In this document: in pieces, positions 6,202 to 7,180 of the stretch | Layout: every line of letters starts with the position of its first letter | Position numbering within the stretch: the first letter of the stretch is position 1 | NCBI GenBank assembly: GCA_011526275.1 | Contig: WTJP01000006.1 | Coordinates: 1 to 7,180, forward strand | Reading direction: 5' to 3' | DNA length: 7,180 bases | Source: Candidatus Arcticimaribacter sp. | GTDB taxonomy: Bacteria > Bacteroidota > Bacteroidia > Flavobacteriales > Flavobacteriaceae | Translations under genes and position numbers: made by a program | Notes under the pieces: generated by a model | Told to the model about the DNA's origin: nothing | The model's input: only the letters and a program-made list of their open reading frames with translations | The model's database searches: none

Positions 6202-7180
6202 ATGACGCAAATAGGTTTAGTCTTGTGTATTTTGACTTTTGCTTTGGCATTAATCTTTGGAAGGATTGAAAAGTTAAAACCCTTCTCTTTTTCATTTTAT
6301 GTTTTAGCAGCAGTTTGCTTAGCATTACAATTTCCAACCGCCATTTTGATATGGGGTGACTTTGAAACCAAGAATTTAATTGTTCCTCTCTTGCAAATTA
6401 TCATGTTTGGCATGGGAACAACCATGGGACTTAAAGATTTCCAAGGGGTGATTAAAATGCCCAAAGGCGTCTTTGTTGGACTTTTGTGCCAATTTAGTAT
6501 CATGCCCTTGGTGGGTTATGGATTAAGTGTATTTTTTGACTTTCCACCGGAAATCGCGGCTGGGATTATTTTGATTGGCTCATGTCCGGGTGGACTCGCT
6601 TCCAATGTGATGGCTTATTTGGCGAAAGCAAACGTTGCATTGTCAATAAGCTTAACCACCATTGCAACACTTTTGGCCCCCCTCATTACCCCTGCTTTAA
6701 TGCAATTTTTTGCTGGAACCTTAATTCCTATTGACACTTGGGCGATGATGATTAGTATTCTAAAAATGGTCATTCTCCCCGTAATATTGGGATTAATTTT
6801 TAATCAACTCCTCAAAAAACGCGCAAGTCATTTGCTTGCTTTTTTACCGCAAGTCTCCATGATTGCCATCATAGTCATCATTATGATCATCACAGCAAAT
6901 GGGAGAGATGCATTACTCACTGTTGGCCTTTCGCTCTTTTGTGCTGCAATAATGCACAATGCAGCAGGTTATCTCTTCGGGTACTGGGGCTGTAAACTTC
7001 TGCAACTTCCTGAAAAAGATTGCCGGACAATAGCCTTTGAAGTGGGCATGCAAAATGGTGGGTTGGCTTCTGGAATTGCTGTTCAAATGGGACAAGTTGC
7101 GACCTTAGGCTTGGCTCCAGCTATTTTTGGCCCTTGGATGAATATTTCAGGATCCTCGCTTGCGCTTTGGTGGAAAGACA
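6202..7180 (+). CDS. BASS-family (bile acid:sodium symporter-like) transporter, 3' end cut by the window
   Basis: The frame is open from ATG 6202 to the window edge, 326 codons. The protein is a polytopic inner-membrane protein with about nine or ten hydrophobic segments. It carries the BASS signatures GSCPGGLASNV (126-136), followed by ANVALSISLTT, and EVGMQNGGLA (280-289). Compared from memory with the Neisseria ASBT structure, the sodium-site residues are present: Ser134, Asn135, Ser148, Thr152 and Glu280 for one site, and Gln97 and Gln284 for the other. It should therefore couple uptake of an organic anion to sodium. The bile-acid name is historical; the substrate in a free-living bacterium is unknown, and small carboxylates are more likely. 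The last visible block, GPWMNISGSSLALWWKD, resembles the family's C-terminal end, so little is missing. The start is preceded by an A-rich leader and 121 non-coding bases. Confidence 0.93.
   Translation, partial: MTQIGLVLCILTFALALIFGRIEKLKPFSFSFYVLAAVCLALQFPTAILIWGDFETKNLIVPLLQIIMFGMGTTMGLKDFQGVIKMPKGVFVGLLCQFSIMPLVGYGLSVFFDFPPEIAAGIILIGSCPGGLASNVMAYLAKANVALSISLTTIATLLAPLITPALMQFFAGTLIPIDTWAMMISILKMVILPVILGLIFNQLLKKRASHLLAFLPQVSMIAIIVIIMIITANGRDALLTVGLSLFCAAIMHNAAGYLFGYWGCKLLQLPEKDCRTIAFEVGMQNGGLASGIAVQMGQVATLGLAPAIFGPWMNISGSSLALWWKD

Overview
The window looks like chromosomal sequence from a member of the Bacteroidota, most likely a flavobacterium. The evidence is moderate-to-low GC content, short A-rich leaders mostly without Shine-Dalgarno sequences, a candidate promoter of the Bacteroidota type (TTG about 20 bases before TAnnTTTG), and two lipoproteins with short signal peptides. 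This assignment is an inference from style and family membership. No rRNA, tRNA, CRISPR array, insertion sequence or phage gene was seen.

Layout. Bases 1-69 are the C-terminal end of a membrane protein. It overlaps by ATGA a gene for a small DUF6503-like lipoprotein (66-755). Converging on that gene, and overlapping it by 12 bases, is a minus-strand two-gene operon (3150 down to 744). It encodes a secreted right-handed parallel beta-helix protein followed by a diheme c-type cytochrome lipoprotein. Together these match a conserved but functionally uncharacterised gene pair (SO_2931/SO_2930-like, TIGR03805/TIGR03806 as I recall them). A 246-base divergent intergenic region then separates this operon from katG.

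katG (3397-5517) encodes a complete catalase-peroxidase with every catalytic residue I could check in place. It ends in a strong intrinsic terminator. Immediately after the terminator lies an unrecognised 171-residue soluble protein (5565-6080). The window closes inside a BASS-family (bile acid:sodium symporter-like) transporter gene (6202 to the edge), which appears to lack only its last few codons.

How it fits together. KatG removes cytoplasmic peroxide. The cytochrome/beta-helix pair works outside the inner membrane and probably forms an extracytoplasmic redox or binding module of unknown role. The two units share only an intergenic region, so a regulatory link between them is possible but unproven. 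The pair and the 171-residue orphan are the parts least explained by existing knowledge. The rest is ordinary housekeeping or accessory content.
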